A DNA stretch of 64,000 bases from CAWKGC01 sp963849005 (GTDB lineage Bacteria > Pseudomonadota > Gammaproteobacteria > Burkholderiales > Usitatibacteraceae): contig CAWKGC010000029.1 of NCBI GenBank assembly GCA_963849005.1, positions 1 to 64,000 of the forward strand, in the 5' to 3' direction. The notes beneath the pieces are model-generated. The model saw nothing but the letters and a program-made list of their open reading frames with translations. It was not told the DNA's origin and did no database searches. The position numbers were made by a program, and so were the translations under genes. The first letter of the stretch is position 1; every line of letters starts with the position of its first letter. Of this stretch, positions 37,000 through 45,308 are shown piece after piece.

Positions 37000-37671
37000 A
37001 TGTCCGCGCTGCTCTTCGACCTCGACGGCACGCTTACCGACCCCAAGCGTGGCATCACGCGTTCGATCGCGCACGCGCTCGAGCGCATGGGACGCGAATC
37101 GCCGCCGCTGGACGACCTCGCCTTTGCCATCGGGCCGCCGCTGCGGCACTCGCTGGCCCGCCTGTTGGGCGACGACACCCCGGCGACCGTCGAGAAGGCG
37201 CTCGTGCATTACCGGGAGCGCTTCGCCGACGTCGGCCTGTTCGAAAACGAGGTCTATGCCGGAATCGAGGAAACGCTCGGGCAGCTGCGGGGCGAAGGCC
37301 ATGCGCTGTTCGTGGCGACGTCCAAGCCGCGCATCTATGCCACGCGCATCGTCGAGCACTTCGGGCTTGCCCGGCACTTCGAGGCGGTGCATGGCTGCGA
37401 ACTCGACGGCACTCGCGAGGACAAGCGCCACCTCCTCGCCCACCTCGCGCGCATCCACGGAATCGATCGCGCGGTGATGATCGGCGACCGCGGCGCCGAC
37501 ATGATCGCCGCGCGTCACCATGGGCTGCATGCCCTTGGCGTCACCTATGGCTACGGCAGCGCGGAAGAGCTGGTCGCCGCCGGCGCCCATGAGCTGGCGG
37601 CATCGCCGGCAGAGATCGCCTGCCTCGCTCACGAATGGTGCGGGCGCACCGATACCGTGCGTCGCTCCTGA
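37000..37671 (+). CDS. HAD-superfamily phosphatase (phosphoglycolate-phosphatase-like)
   Basis: A 223-residue HAD hydrolase: ALLFDLDGTLTDPKRGITRS carries the nucleophile Asp, VATSKPRIYATRIVEHFGL the second motif, and VMIGDRGADMIAARHHGLHA the acidic motif IV. The helical cap sequence is closest to the Gph group, which removes phosphate from 2-phosphoglycolate or small sugar phosphates. It follows bioD by four bases and may be in the biotin transcript, without an obvious role there. Its 3' end contains the NtrC-like site for the urt operon. Confidence 0.85.
   Translation: MSALLFDLDGTLTDPKRGITRSIAHALERMGRESPPLDDLAFAIGPPLRHSLARLLGDDTPATVEKALVHYRERFADVGLFENEVYAGIEETLGQLRGEGHALFVATSKPRIYATRIVEHFGLARHFEAVHGCELDGTREDKRHLLAHLARIHGIDRAVMIGDRGADMIAARHHGLHALGVTYGYGSAEELVAAGAHELAASPAEIACLAHEWCGRTDTVRRS
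37646..37660. promoter_or_regulatory. NtrC-like binding site (GCAC-N7-GTGC)
   Basis: GCACCGATACCGTGC matches the NtrC enhancer pattern GCAC-N7-GTGC in both half-sites. It lies inside the end of the HAD gene, 70 bases upstream of the -24 element of the urt promoter. A second overlapping inverted repeat (GGTGC-N4-GCACC) sits just before it. Confidence 0.5.
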
Positions 37672-37714
37672 CTTTATTTCGCCTTCTCCCTGATGCAACA
37701 AGGAAAAGAGGCAC

Positions 37715-37729
37715 TGGCACGCTCGTTGC
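37715..37729 (+). promoter_or_regulatory. Sigma-54 (RpoN) promoter of urtABCDE
   Basis: TGGCACG-CTCG-TTGC is an exact match to the sigma-54 consensus TGGCACG-N4-TTGC, with exactly ten bases between the GG and GC dinucleotides. It gives a start near 37741 and a leader of about 69 bases. A nitrogen-controlled RpoN promoter is what a urea transporter would be expected to have. Confidence 0.85.
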
Positions 37730-37809
37730 GTAGCAGTGTCCCGTACCTCTTGAAGGACCAATTTGCGAAGGTCCCGATCCTCGTCGACATCCACCAGCAA
37801 GGGAGAACC

Positions 37810-39090
37810 ATGAAACGCCGCGCCATCATCCAGTCACTCATCCTTTCCGCCGCCATTTCCACGCTCGGCCTCGCTTCGACCGCCGCCTTCGCGCAGGCCA
37901 AGACCGTCAAGGTCGGGGTCCTGCATTCGCTTTCGGGCACGATGGCGATCAGCGAGACCGTCCTGAAGGACGTGGCGCTCATGGCGATCGACGAGATCAA
38001 CGCCAAGGGCGGCGTGCTCGGCGCGAAAATCGAGCCGGTGGTGGTCGACCCGGCCTCGAACTGGCCGTTGTTCGCCGAGAAGGCCCGCCAGCTGCTCACG
38101 CAGGACAAGGTGGCGGTCGTGTTCGGCTGCTGGACCTCGGTGTCCCGCAAGTCCGTGCTCCCGGTGTTCGAGGAACTCAACGGCGTGCTCTTCTACCCCG
38201 TGCAATACGAAGGCGAAGAGCTGTCGAAGAACGTGTTCTACACGGGTGCCGCGCCCAACCAGCAGGCCATCCCCGCGGTCGAGTACCTGATGAGCAAGGA
38301 AGGCGGCGGCGCCAAGCGCTGGGTCCTGCTCGGCACCGACTACGTCTATCCCCGCACCACCAACAAGATCCTTCGCGCCTTCCTGAAGAGCAAGGGTGTC
38401 GCGGACAAGGACATCGACGAGGTCTACACCCCGTTCGGCCACAGCGACTACCAGACCATCGTCGCCAACATCAAGAAGTTCTCCGCGGGCGGCAAGACCG
38501 CGGTGGTCTCGACCATCAACGGCGACTCCAACGTGCCGTTCTACAAGGAGCTCGGCAACCAGGGGCTGAAGGCGACCGATGTCCCGGTCGTCGCGTTCTC
38601 CGTCGGCGAAGAAGAGCTGCGCGGCGTCGATACCAAGCCGCTGGTCGGCCACCTCGCGGCATGGAACTACTTCATGTCGCTGAAGAACCCGGTCAACGAC
38701 GACTTCAAGGCGAAGTGGGCCGCGTATTCCAAGGCGAAGAAGCTCCCCGGCGCCGACAGGCCGCTCACCAACGACCCGATGGAAGCGACCTACATCGGCG
38801 TGTACATGTGGAAGCAGGCGGTGGAGAAGGCCAAGAGCTTCGACCCCGACAAGGTGATCGCCGCGATGGGCGGGCAGACCTTCGCCGCGCCGAACGGATT
38901 CACCATCAAGATGGACGAGAAGAACCACCACCTCTGGAAGCCGGTGTTCATCGGCGAAGTCAAGGCCGATGGGCAGTTCAACGTCGTCTGGAAGACCAAG
39001 GGCCCGATCAAGGCGCAGCCCTGGAGCCCGTTCATCGCGGGCAACGACAAGAAGAAGGACGAGCCTGAGGCAGCGGCACCGAAGAAGTAA
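37810..39090 (+). CDS. urtA: Urea ABC transporter, periplasmic binding protein UrtA
   Basis: A 426-residue substrate-binding protein. Signal peptide (IIQSLILSAAISTLGLAS to TAAFAQA) followed by VKVGVLHSLSGTMAISETVL, CWTSVSRKSVLPVFEELNGV, LFYPVQYEGEELSKNVFYTG, AIPAVEYLM, and KRWVLLGTDYVYPRTTNKIL, which are urea-type rather than LivK-type segments. The C-terminal tail is rich in Lys/Asp/Glu/Ala. GGGAGAACC precedes the start. First gene of urtABCDE, transcribed from the sigma-54 promoter upstream, and followed by a strong hairpin. Confidence 0.95.
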   Translation: MKRRAIIQSLILSAAISTLGLASTAAFAQAKTVKVGVLHSLSGTMAISETVLKDVALMAIDEINAKGGVLGAKIEPVVVDPASNWPLFAEKARQLLTQDKVAVVFGCWTSVSRKSVLPVFEELNGVLFYPVQYEGEELSKNVFYTGAAPNQQAIPAVEYLMSKEGGGAKRWVLLGTDYVYPRTTNKILRAFLKSKGVADKDIDEVYTPFGHSDYQTIVANIKKFSAGGKTAVVSTINGDSNVPFYKELGNQGLKATDVPVVAFSVGEEELRGVDTKPLVGHLAAWNYFMSLKNPVNDDFKAKWAAYSKAKKLPGADRPLTNDPMEATYIGVYMWKQAVEKAKSFDPDKVIAAMGGQTFAAPNGFTIKMDEKNHHLWKPVFIGEVKADGQFNVVWKTKGPIKAQPWSPFIAGNDKKKDEPEAAAPKK

Positions 39091-39100
39091 TCCTGCAACA

Positions 39101-39126
39101 GGCGGCGGCGCGAAAGCGCCGCCGCC
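39101..39126 (+). terminator. Strong hairpin between urtA and urtB
   Basis: GGCGGCGGCGC-GAAA-GCGCCGCCGCC is a perfect eleven-pair stem capped by a GAAA tetraloop, ten bases after the urtA stop. There is no T run, so it is more likely a 3' stabiliser for urtA mRNA (giving more binding protein than permease) than a full terminator. Confidence 0.7.
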
Positions 39127-39160
39127 GCTTTGCAAGGCGCGTATGCTCCGCGCTTCCCCC

Positions 39161-40762
39161 ATGCGAGCCCTGATCCGACTGCTGACATTCGCGCTGGCGC
39201 TGCTCGGCGGCAATGCGCACGCCCTCGACGCCGCCCTCGTGGCCAAGCTCGGCTTCGGCGACAGCGACGAGAAGATTGCCGCCATCGCCGCGCTCGTCCT
39301 CTCGGGCGATGCCCGCGCGGGCGTCGTGCTGCAAGCGCTGAACGAAGGCGAGCTCGTCACCTCGGGCAAGCGCGTGCTCATCGTGAAGGGCAAGGAGGCC
39401 ACGGACGCCGCCACCGGCGAGAAGGTGTCGCCGGTGCCCGCCGACAGGGAAGATGTCCCCGCCAACAACCGCATGCGCCGCGTCATCGGCACCGCGCTTG
39501 CCGCGCTGCAACTCATTTCCGCCGACCGCGAGGTCCGCATCGCGGCCGTGAAGGAACTCTCCGGCAGCGCCGAGGACGCGATGCTGCCCCTGATCGCGAA
39601 AGCGCTCGACAAGGAGACCGACCCGGCGATCAGGCCGCAACTGGAACTGATTGTCGCGACGCTCGAACTCAAGGGCGGGACCAAGGAGGCTCGCCTCGCC
39701 TCGATCGCGAAGCTCGGCGCCTCGGGAAATCCGACCACCAAGACACTGCTGCTGGCCTTGCTCGAAAAGAACAAGGACGGCAGCTTCGCCGAGCCCGACG
39801 ACGACATCCGGCGCGCCGCGCGGAAAAGCCTGAAAGCGGTGGAAAGCCGGCTCGCCTGGGGCGAGCGCGCCGGCCTGCTTTTCGCCGGCATCTCGCTCGG
39901 CTCGATCCTGCTGCTCGCCGCGCTCGGGCTGGCCATCACCTACGGCCTGATGGGCGTGATCAACATGGCGCACGGCGAGCTGATCATGATCGGCGCCTAC
40001 ACAACGTATGTGGTGCAGAACCTGTTCCGCGCCCACCTGCCGGGCGCCTTCGACTGGTATCCGCTCGCCGCGGTGCCGGTGGCATTCATCGTCTCGGGCG
40101 CGGTCGGCATGGCGCTCGAGCGCTCGGTGATCCGCTGGCTGTACGGCCGGCCGCTGGAAACGCTTCTCGCCACCTGGGGCATCAGCCTGATGCTGATCCA
40201 GTCGATGCGCACGATCTTCGGCGCGCAGAACGTGCAGGTGGAGAACCCGTCGTGGATGTCGGGCGGGCTGGAGATCTTCACCGGCATCGTGCTGCCCTAC
40301 AGCCGCATCGTGATCATCTTCTTCGCGCTCGGCGTGCTCGCCGCGGTCTGGCTGCTGCTCACGCGCACGCGCCTCGGCCTGTTCGTGCGCGCGGTGACGC
40401 AGAACCGGCCGATGGCCTCCTGCGTGGGCGTGCCCACCGCGCGCGTCGACACCTGGGCCTTCGGGCTGGGCTCCGGCATCGCGGGACTCGCCGGCTGCGC
40501 GCTCTCGCAGATCGGCAACGTCGGCCCGGACCTGGGCCAGTCCTACATCGTCGACTCGTTCATGGTGGTGGTGCTGGGCGGCGTGGGCCAACTGGCGGGA
40601 ACGGTCTATGCCGCGCTCGGCCTCGGGTTCGCCAACAAGCTGCTCGAATCGTGGTCCGGCGCGGTGCTGGCCAAGATCGCGGTACTGGTGTTCATCATCA
40701 TCTTCATCCAGAAGCGGCCGCAGGGGCTGTTCGCCCTCAAGGGCCGCTCGCTCGACTCATGA
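39161..40762 (+). CDS. urtB: Urea ABC transporter permease UrtB
   Basis: A 533-residue permease. It has the long UrtB-specific exported N-terminal domain: a signal-like start (LIRLLTFALALLGGNAHA), then helical repeats (LGFGDSDEKIAAIAALVLSG, REVRIAAVKELSGSAEDAML, LASIAKLGASGNPTTKTLLL), before the eight-helix LivH-type membrane part that begins LLFAGISLGSILLLAALGLA and includes YGLMGVINMAHGELIMIGAY and VDSFMVVVLGGVGQLAGTVY. This extra domain separates it from LivH. A second ATG six codons upstream is possible. Its stop overlaps urtC. Confidence 0.95.
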   Translation: MRALIRLLTFALALLGGNAHALDAALVAKLGFGDSDEKIAAIAALVLSGDARAGVVLQALNEGELVTSGKRVLIVKGKEATDAATGEKVSPVPADREDVPANNRMRRVIGTALAALQLISADREVRIAAVKELSGSAEDAMLPLIAKALDKETDPAIRPQLELIVATLELKGGTKEARLASIAKLGASGNPTTKTLLLALLEKNKDGSFAEPDDDIRRAARKSLKAVESRLAWGERAGLLFAGISLGSILLLAALGLAITYGLMGVINMAHGELIMIGAYTTYVVQNLFRAHLPGAFDWYPLAAVPVAFIVSGAVGMALERSVIRWLYGRPLETLLATWGISLMLIQSMRTIFGAQNVQVENPSWMSGGLEIFTGIVLPYSRIVIIFFALGVLAAVWLLLTRTRLGLFVRAVTQNRPMASCVGVPTARVDTWAFGLGSGIAGLAGCALSQIGNVGPDLGQSYIVDSFMVVVLGGVGQLAGTVYAALGLGFANKLLESWSGAVLAKIAVLVFIIIFIQKRPQGLFALKGRSLDS

Positions 40763-41865
40763 GCACGGGTCCGCTTTCCGCGGGGCTCACCCGCCTCTAC
40801 GGCACGCGCGGCTGGCTCGCGCTCGGCGCGTTCGCCTTCGTGCTGTTCGTGGTCTTCCCGGTCGCCAACCTGTTCGTGCCGCCCGACAGCGCGTTCCATC
40901 TTTCGGCGTTCTGGGTGAGCCTGATCGGCAAGATCATGTGCTACGCGATCGTCGCGATCGCCATGGACCTGATCTGGGGCTACGCCGGCATCCTGTCGCT
41001 GGGCCACGGGCTGTTCTTCGCCCTCGGCGGCTACGCGATGGGCATGTACCTCATGCGCCAGATCGGCAGGGACGGCGTGTACAAGAGCGACCTGCCCGAC
41101 TTCATGGTGTTCCTCGACTGGAAGGCGCTTCCCTGGTACTGGAGCTTCACCGACCACTTCTGGTATGCGGCCCTGCTGGTCGTGCTGGCGCCCGGCGTGC
41201 TGGCCTTCGTCTTCGGCTACTTCGCCTTCCGCTCGCGCATCAAGGGCGTGTATTTCTCGATCATCACGCAGGCGCTCACCTTCGCCTTCATGCTGCTGTT
41301 CTTCCGGAACGACACCGGCTTCGGCGGCAACAACGGCTTCACGGACTTCAAGCGCATCCTCGGCCACACCATCGCCACGCCGGAAACGCGCATGGCGCTG
41401 TTCACGATCACCGCGGGCGTGCTGATCGGCTCGCTGCTGCTCGGGCGCTACCTCGTCACCTCGAAGTTCGGCCGCGTGCTCGCCGCCATCCGCGATGCCG
41501 AGCAGCGCGTCATGTTCTGCGGCTACAACACGCTCGACTACAAGCTCTTCATCTGGACGCTTTCGGCGGTGATGTGCGGCATCGCCGGCGCGCTCTACGT
41601 GCCTCAGGTCGGCATCATCAACCCGGGCGAGATGTCGCCCGCGAACTCGATCGAGATCGCGATCTGGGTGGCGGTGGGCGGGCGCGGCACGCTGGTCGGC
41701 GCGATCGTCGGCGCGGGCGTGGTGAACGGCGCCAAGAGTTTCTTCACCCAGGCGTTTCCCGAATACTGGCTGTACGTGCTCGGGCTCATGTTCATCCTCG
41801 TCACGCTGTTCCTGCCGCGCGGGATCGTCGGGCTGGTGGCGCAGCTGAAGGCGAAGCGGCGATGA
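40759..41865 (+). CDS. urtC: Urea ABC transporter permease UrtC
   Basis: A 368-residue permease of the LivM type: IVAIAMDLIWGYAGILSLGH, GLFFALGGYAMGMYLMRQIG, FRSRIKGVYFSIITQALTFA, NDTGFGGNNGFTDFKRILGH, SKFGRVLAAIRDAEQRVMFC and NSIEIAIWVAVGGRGTLVGA follow in order, with about nine or ten membrane helices. The GGNNGFTDF loop and the wide periplasmic insertion (KSDLPDFMVFLDWKALPWYW) are typical of UrtC. Its ATG overlaps the urtB stop (ATGA). Confidence 0.95.
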   Translation: MSTGPLSAGLTRLYGTRGWLALGAFAFVLFVVFPVANLFVPPDSAFHLSAFWVSLIGKIMCYAIVAIAMDLIWGYAGILSLGHGLFFALGGYAMGMYLMRQIGRDGVYKSDLPDFMVFLDWKALPWYWSFTDHFWYAALLVVLAPGVLAFVFGYFAFRSRIKGVYFSIITQALTFAFMLLFFRNDTGFGGNNGFTDFKRILGHTIATPETRMALFTITAGVLIGSLLLGRYLVTSKFGRVLAAIRDAEQRVMFCGYNTLDYKLFIWTLSAVMCGIAGALYVPQVGIINPGEMSPANSIEIAIWVAVGGRGTLVGAIVGAGVVNGAKSFFTQAFPEYWLYVLGLMFILVTLFLPRGIVGLVAQLKAKRR

Positions 41866-42737
41866 GCGCCGAAGCCCCGCTCAACAATCCAGACCACCGC
41901 CCGTGGCCGTGGTGGCCCCCGGCCGGCGCGGCGAAGGCCGAGCCGGCCGGCTCCGCGAGCTTCGGGCATGTCTACGAGCCCGGCGTCCTCGACCTCTCGC
42001 ACGGCACCGTGCTCTACCTGGACGACATCTCGGTCAGCTTCGACGGCTTCAAGGCGCTGAACACGCTCTCGCTCACCATCGACGCGGGCGAACTGCGCTG
42101 CGTGATCGGCCCCAACGGCGCGGGCAAGACGACGATGATGGACGTCATCACCGGCAAGACGCGCCCCGACGCCGGCAAGGCCTTCTTCGGCCAGACGATC
42201 GACCTCACGCGCCACACCGAGGCGGAGATCGCGCATGCCGGCATCGGCCGCAAGTTCCAGAAGCCGACCATCTTCGAGTCGCACACGGTGTTCGAGAACC
42301 TCGAGCTCGCGATGAAGGCCGACAAGCGCGTGCGCCGCACCTTGTTCGCCAGATTGAACTCCGAGGAACTCGACCGCATCGCCGAGATGCTGCAGCTGGT
42401 CCGCCTTGCCGATTCGACGTCGCGCATGGCCGGGTTGCTGTCGCACGGCCAGAAGCAGTGGCTGGAGATCGGCATGCTGCTGATGCAGGAGCCGCGCCTG
42501 CTGCTGCTCGACGAGCCGGTCGCCGGCATGAGCGACGACGAGACCGAGCGCACCGCGGAACTCTTCCTGACGCTCGCCGGCAGGCATTCGCTGGTGGTGG
42601 TCGAGCACGACATGGCCTTCATCGCGCGCATCGCGCGCAAGGTGACGGTGCTGCACGAAGGCAGCGTGCTCGCCGAAGGGCCGATCGCGCAGGTGCAGGA
42701 AGACCCGCGCGTGATCGAAGTCTATCTCGGGCGCTGA
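41862..42737 (+). CDS. urtD: Urea ABC transporter ATPase UrtD
   Basis: A 291-residue ATPase of the LivG type. Walker A is GPNGAGKTT, the signature loop is LLSHGQKQWLEIGMLLM, Walker B LLLLDEPVAG and the H-loop VVVEHD. The signature has LSHGQ instead of LSGGQ, as in UrtD of other bacteria. An unusual 50-residue Pro/Trp-rich N-terminal stretch (PDHRPWPWWPPAGAAKA) precedes the ATPase. Its ATG overlaps the urtC stop (ATGA). Confidence 0.94.
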   Translation: MSAEAPLNNPDHRPWPWWPPAGAAKAEPAGSASFGHVYEPGVLDLSHGTVLYLDDISVSFDGFKALNTLSLTIDAGELRCVIGPNGAGKTTMMDVITGKTRPDAGKAFFGQTIDLTRHTEAEIAHAGIGRKFQKPTIFESHTVFENLELAMKADKRVRRTLFARLNSEELDRIAEMLQLVRLADSTSRMAGLLSHGQKQWLEIGMLLMQEPRLLLLDEPVAGMSDDETERTAELFLTLAGRHSLVVVEHDMAFIARIARKVTVLHEGSVLAEGPIAQVQEDPRVIEVYLGR

Positions 42738-42739
42738 CC

Positions 42740-43432
42740 ATGCTGTCCGTCAAGGGACTCAACCAGTACTACGGCGGCAGCCACATCCTGCGCGACCTCG
42801 CGTTCGAGGTGCCGGCGGGCAAGGTGACCACGCTGCTCGGCCGCAACGGCGTCGGCAAGACCACGCTGCTGAAGACGCTGATGGGCCTCGTGCCGTCGGC
42901 GAGCGGCAGCATCACCTTCAACGGCACCGACCTCACGAAGGCCGCGCCATACGAGCGCGTGCGCGCCGGCATCGGCTACGTTCCGCAGGGCCGCGAGATC
43001 TTCGCCCGCCTCACCGTCGCGGAGAATCTCGAGATGGGGCTCGCCCCGCTTCCGCGAGGCGCAGTCGTGCCGCCGCGCATCTTCGAGATGTTCCCGGTCC
43101 TGAAGCAGATGATGCGCCGGCGCGGCGGCGACCTCTCCGGCGGCCAGCAGCAGCAGCTCGCCATCGGCCGCGCGCTCGCCTTTGCGCCCAAGCTCCTGAT
43201 CCTCGACGAGCCGACCGAGGGCATCCAGCCCTCGATCATCAAGGACATCGAGCGCGCCATCCGGACCCTCGCCGAGAACGGCGACATGGCCATCCTGCTG
43301 GTCGAGCAGTACTACGACTTCGCCAGGTCGCTCGCCGACCAGTACCTGGTCATGGAGCGCGGCGAGATCATCGCGCGCGGCGAGGGCAGGAACATGGAAG
43401 CCGACAACGTGTTCGCCCTGCTGGCGGTTTAG
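42740..43432 (+). CDS. urtE: Urea ABC transporter ATPase UrtE
   Basis: A 230-residue ATPase of the LivF type: Walker A LGRNGVGKTT, signature DLSGGQQQQLAIGRALA, Walker B LLILDEPTEGIQP, and ILLVEQYYDFARSLAD. The QQQQ run after the signature is characteristic of UrtE. It starts two bases after the urtD stop and is followed at once by a repeat element, whose left arm begins one base after its stop. Confidence 0.94.
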   Translation: MLSVKGLNQYYGGSHILRDLAFEVPAGKVTTLLGRNGVGKTTLLKTLMGLVPSASGSITFNGTDLTKAAPYERVRAGIGYVPQGREIFARLTVAENLEMGLAPLPRGAVVPPRIFEMFPVLKQMMRRRGGDLSGGQQQQLAIGRALAFAPKLLILDEPTEGIQPSIIKDIERAIRTLAENGDMAILLVEQYYDFARSLADQYLVMERGEIIARGEGRNMEADNVFALLAV

Positions 43433-43517
43433 AAAACCGGGGTCAGACCCCGATTCATGCGCGGGGTCGACGGCAGCACCCCGCCGGTTCACGAAATCGG
43501 GCTCTGACCCCGGTTTT
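43433..43517. repeat. REP-like inverted repeat, GGGGTCAG family (copy 1)
   Basis: Arms of 23 bases (43433-43455 and 43495-43517) pair with one mismatch; the left contains GGGGTCAGACCCC and the right CTCTGACCCC. A second stem (GCGGGGT/ACCCCGC) forms between them, so the whole can fold as a branched structure. The core is closely related to positions 62805-62882. It separates the convergent urtE and Nudix-ThiE genes and covers the last codons of the latter. Confidence 0.85.
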
Positions 43518-44448
43518 CGGACACCGCGGCGCGCATCAGCGCGACGCCCTGCGCGCCGTGCTGCCTCGCGACAGCGAGGTCGGCGCGCGTGAGGCCGCCG
43601 ATCGCGTAGACGGGAATCGGGCAGTTGCGAGCGAGTGCCGCGAATCCCTGCCAGCCCAGCAAGGCTGCGCCGGGATGCGATGCGGTCGCCTTCACGGGAC
43701 CCAGCACGGCGTAGTCGAGATCGAGCGCCGCAGCCTTCGCCAGTTCTTGCGCATCGTGGCACGAGGCGCCGACGATCTCTCCCGCGGGCCGAGCCGTCGC
43801 CGCCATCAGCGCGGCAGCCGTCAGGTGCGCGCCGTCCGATTGCGGCCAGGAGCCGCAGTCGCTGTTGACGACCACTTTCGCCCCGGCTGGCGTGGCACGC
43901 GTCATCAGGCGTTCCAGGAGATGCTGGAAGCGCAGTTTCCCGAGATGCTTCTCGCGCAGCTGGACCAGCTTCACGTCCTCGAACACCGCGAGCTGCATCG
44001 CCGACATCCAGCGCTCGCCACCCATGTCCGCGACGTTGGAGACCGCAAGCAGCGGCGGCAGCCGCAGCGCGTTGAGCACCGGCGCATTGGCCGGGAGCAT
44101 CGGCGACACCCCGGGCGAGGCAACGCTCTGCCAGGCGATCGCCTGGTCCTCGAGCGGCTTCGGCTCGCCCTCCCACGCCGTCACGCGAAAGAAGTGCAGC
44201 CGCACCGTGGCATGGGTGTAGGCGTAGACGCGCGTGATCCACGGCGTGGCCGCGGTCACCGTGATGTCGAGCTCTTCCTTGAGTTCCCGCGTGAGCGCGC
44301 GAAGCGCGTCCTCGCCCGGCTCGATCTTGCCGCCGGGGAACTCCCAGTAACCGGGATAGGCCTTGCCGGCGGGACGCTGCGCGAGAAGGATCTCGCCGGG
44401 TCGCTCGATGACGGCCGCGGCGACTTCGGTGACCTTCGTCGCGTTCAA
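43489..44448 (-). CDS. Bifunctional Nudix hydrolase / thiamine-phosphate-synthase-like protein
   Basis: About 319 residues. The N-terminal Nudix domain holds GGKIEPGEDALRALTRELKE, continuing ELD as the Nudix box (GX5EX7REUXEE), like MutT, which removes oxidised dGTP. The C-terminal half is a ThiE/TenI barrel (FEDVKLVQLREKHLGKLRFQ, VNSDCGSWPQSDGAHLTAAA, VLGPVKATASHPGAALLGWQ, PVYAIGGLTRADLAVARQHG). This fusion is known in betaproteobacteria. Start is TTG, overlapping the stop of the DUF815 gene (TTGA). The last six residues (GQSPIS) are encoded inside the repeat element at 43433-43517. Confidence 0.82.
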   Translation of the reverse strand: MNATKVTEVAAAVIERPGEILLAQRPAGKAYPGYWEFPGGKIEPGEDALRALTRELKEELDITVTAATPWITRVYAYTHATVRLHFFRVTAWEGEPKPLEDQAIAWQSVASPGVSPMLPANAPVLNALRLPPLLAVSNVADMGGERWMSAMQLAVFEDVKLVQLREKHLGKLRFQHLLERLMTRATPAGAKVVVNSDCGSWPQSDGAHLTAAALMAATARPAGEIVGASCHDAQELAKAAALDLDYAVLGPVKATASHPGAALLGWQGFAALARNCPIPVYAIGGLTRADLAVARQHGAQGVALMRAAVSENRGQSPIS

Positions 44449-45308
44449 CGCTTCTTGCGACCCACGTAGTCGCGGGCGAACTGCCACGCCACGCGGCCGC
44501 TGCGCGACCCGCGCTCCAGCGTCCACAGGCGCGCAGCCGCGCGCATCGCGTCGTCGGCCTTGCCGCCGAGCGACTCGACCCAGTGGGTGGCGATGTCGAG
44601 GTACTGGTCCTGGTCGAACGGGTAGAACGACAGCCACAGCCCGAAGCGCTCGGAGAGCGAGATCTTCTCCTCGGTGGTCTCGCCGGGGTGGATCTCGCCG
44701 CCGACGTGCCTCGCCTCGAGGTTCTCGTCCATGAACTCGGGCATCAAGTGCCGCCGGTTGCTGGTGGCGTAGATCAGCAGGTTCTCGCTGGCCGCGGAAA
44801 CGGAGCCGTCCAGCGCGCTCTTCAGGGCCTTGTAGCCCGGCTCGCTTGCCTCGAAGGACAGGTCGTCGCAATAGAGGATGAAGCGCTCGGGGCGCCCCTC
44901 GACCATGGACACGATCTCGGGAAGGTCGAGCAGGTCGTTGCGGTCCACTTCGACCAGGCGCAGGCCCTTCTTCGAATACTCGTTCAGCGCGGCCTTCACC
45001 AGCGAGGACTTGCCGGTGCCCCTCGCGCCGGTGAGCAGCACGTTGTTCGCGGGGCGCCCTTCGACGAACTGCCGCGTGTTTTCCTTCAACCTCGCGAGCT
45101 GGTCGTCGATGTCCTTCAGGTCGGAGAAACGGATCGCATGCGGATGGCGCACTGCCTCGAGCGTCCCGCGGCCGTTCTTCCTGCGCCAGCGAAACGCCAC
45201 GCCCGATTTCCAGTCCGGCCCGGGATGCGCGACCGGCAGCACCTGCGCCAACCGGTCGAGCAATGCCTCGGCCTTGTCGATCAGGCGCGCGAGATCCTTT
45301 TCGCTCAT
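44445..45308 (-). CDS. DUF815-family AAA ATPase
   Basis: A 287-residue ATPase: Walker A LTGARGTGKSSLVKA, Walker B FILYCDDLSFEASEPGYKAL, sensor motif LLIYATSNRRHLMPEFMDEN, plus SERFGLWLSFYPFDQDQYLD and SRSGRVAWQFARDYVGRKKR near the C-terminus, all standard for DUF815. The biological function is unknown. It stands between a methyltransferase (ATGA overlap) and the Nudix-ThiE gene (TTGA overlap), so the three are translated as a unit. Confidence 0.88.
   Translation of the reverse strand: MSEKDLARLIDKAEALLDRLAQVLPVAHPGPDWKSGVAFRWRRKNGRGTLEAVRHPHAIRFSDLKDIDDQLARLKENTRQFVEGRPANNVLLTGARGTGKSSLVKAALNEYSKKGLRLVEVDRNDLLDLPEIVSMVEGRPERFILYCDDLSFEASEPGYKALKSALDGSVSAASENLLIYATSNRRHLMPEFMDENLEARHVGGEIHPGETTEEKISLSERFGLWLSFYPFDQDQYLDIATHWVESLGGKADDAMRAAARLWTLERGSRSGRVAWQFARDYVGRKKR

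Noticed and set aside
37834..39939. 701-codon minus strand frame opposite urtA and urtB
   Set aside because: Low-complexity Ser/Ala/Arg text, crossing the urtA-urtB hairpin; it is the shadow of two well-identified genes.
37810..43432. Branched-chain amino acid transporter (liv) instead of urea transporter
   Set aside because: UrtB has the long helical-repeat exported N-domain, UrtD shows LSHGQ and UrtE shows the QQQQ run; together with the sigma-54 promoter these favour urt over liv.
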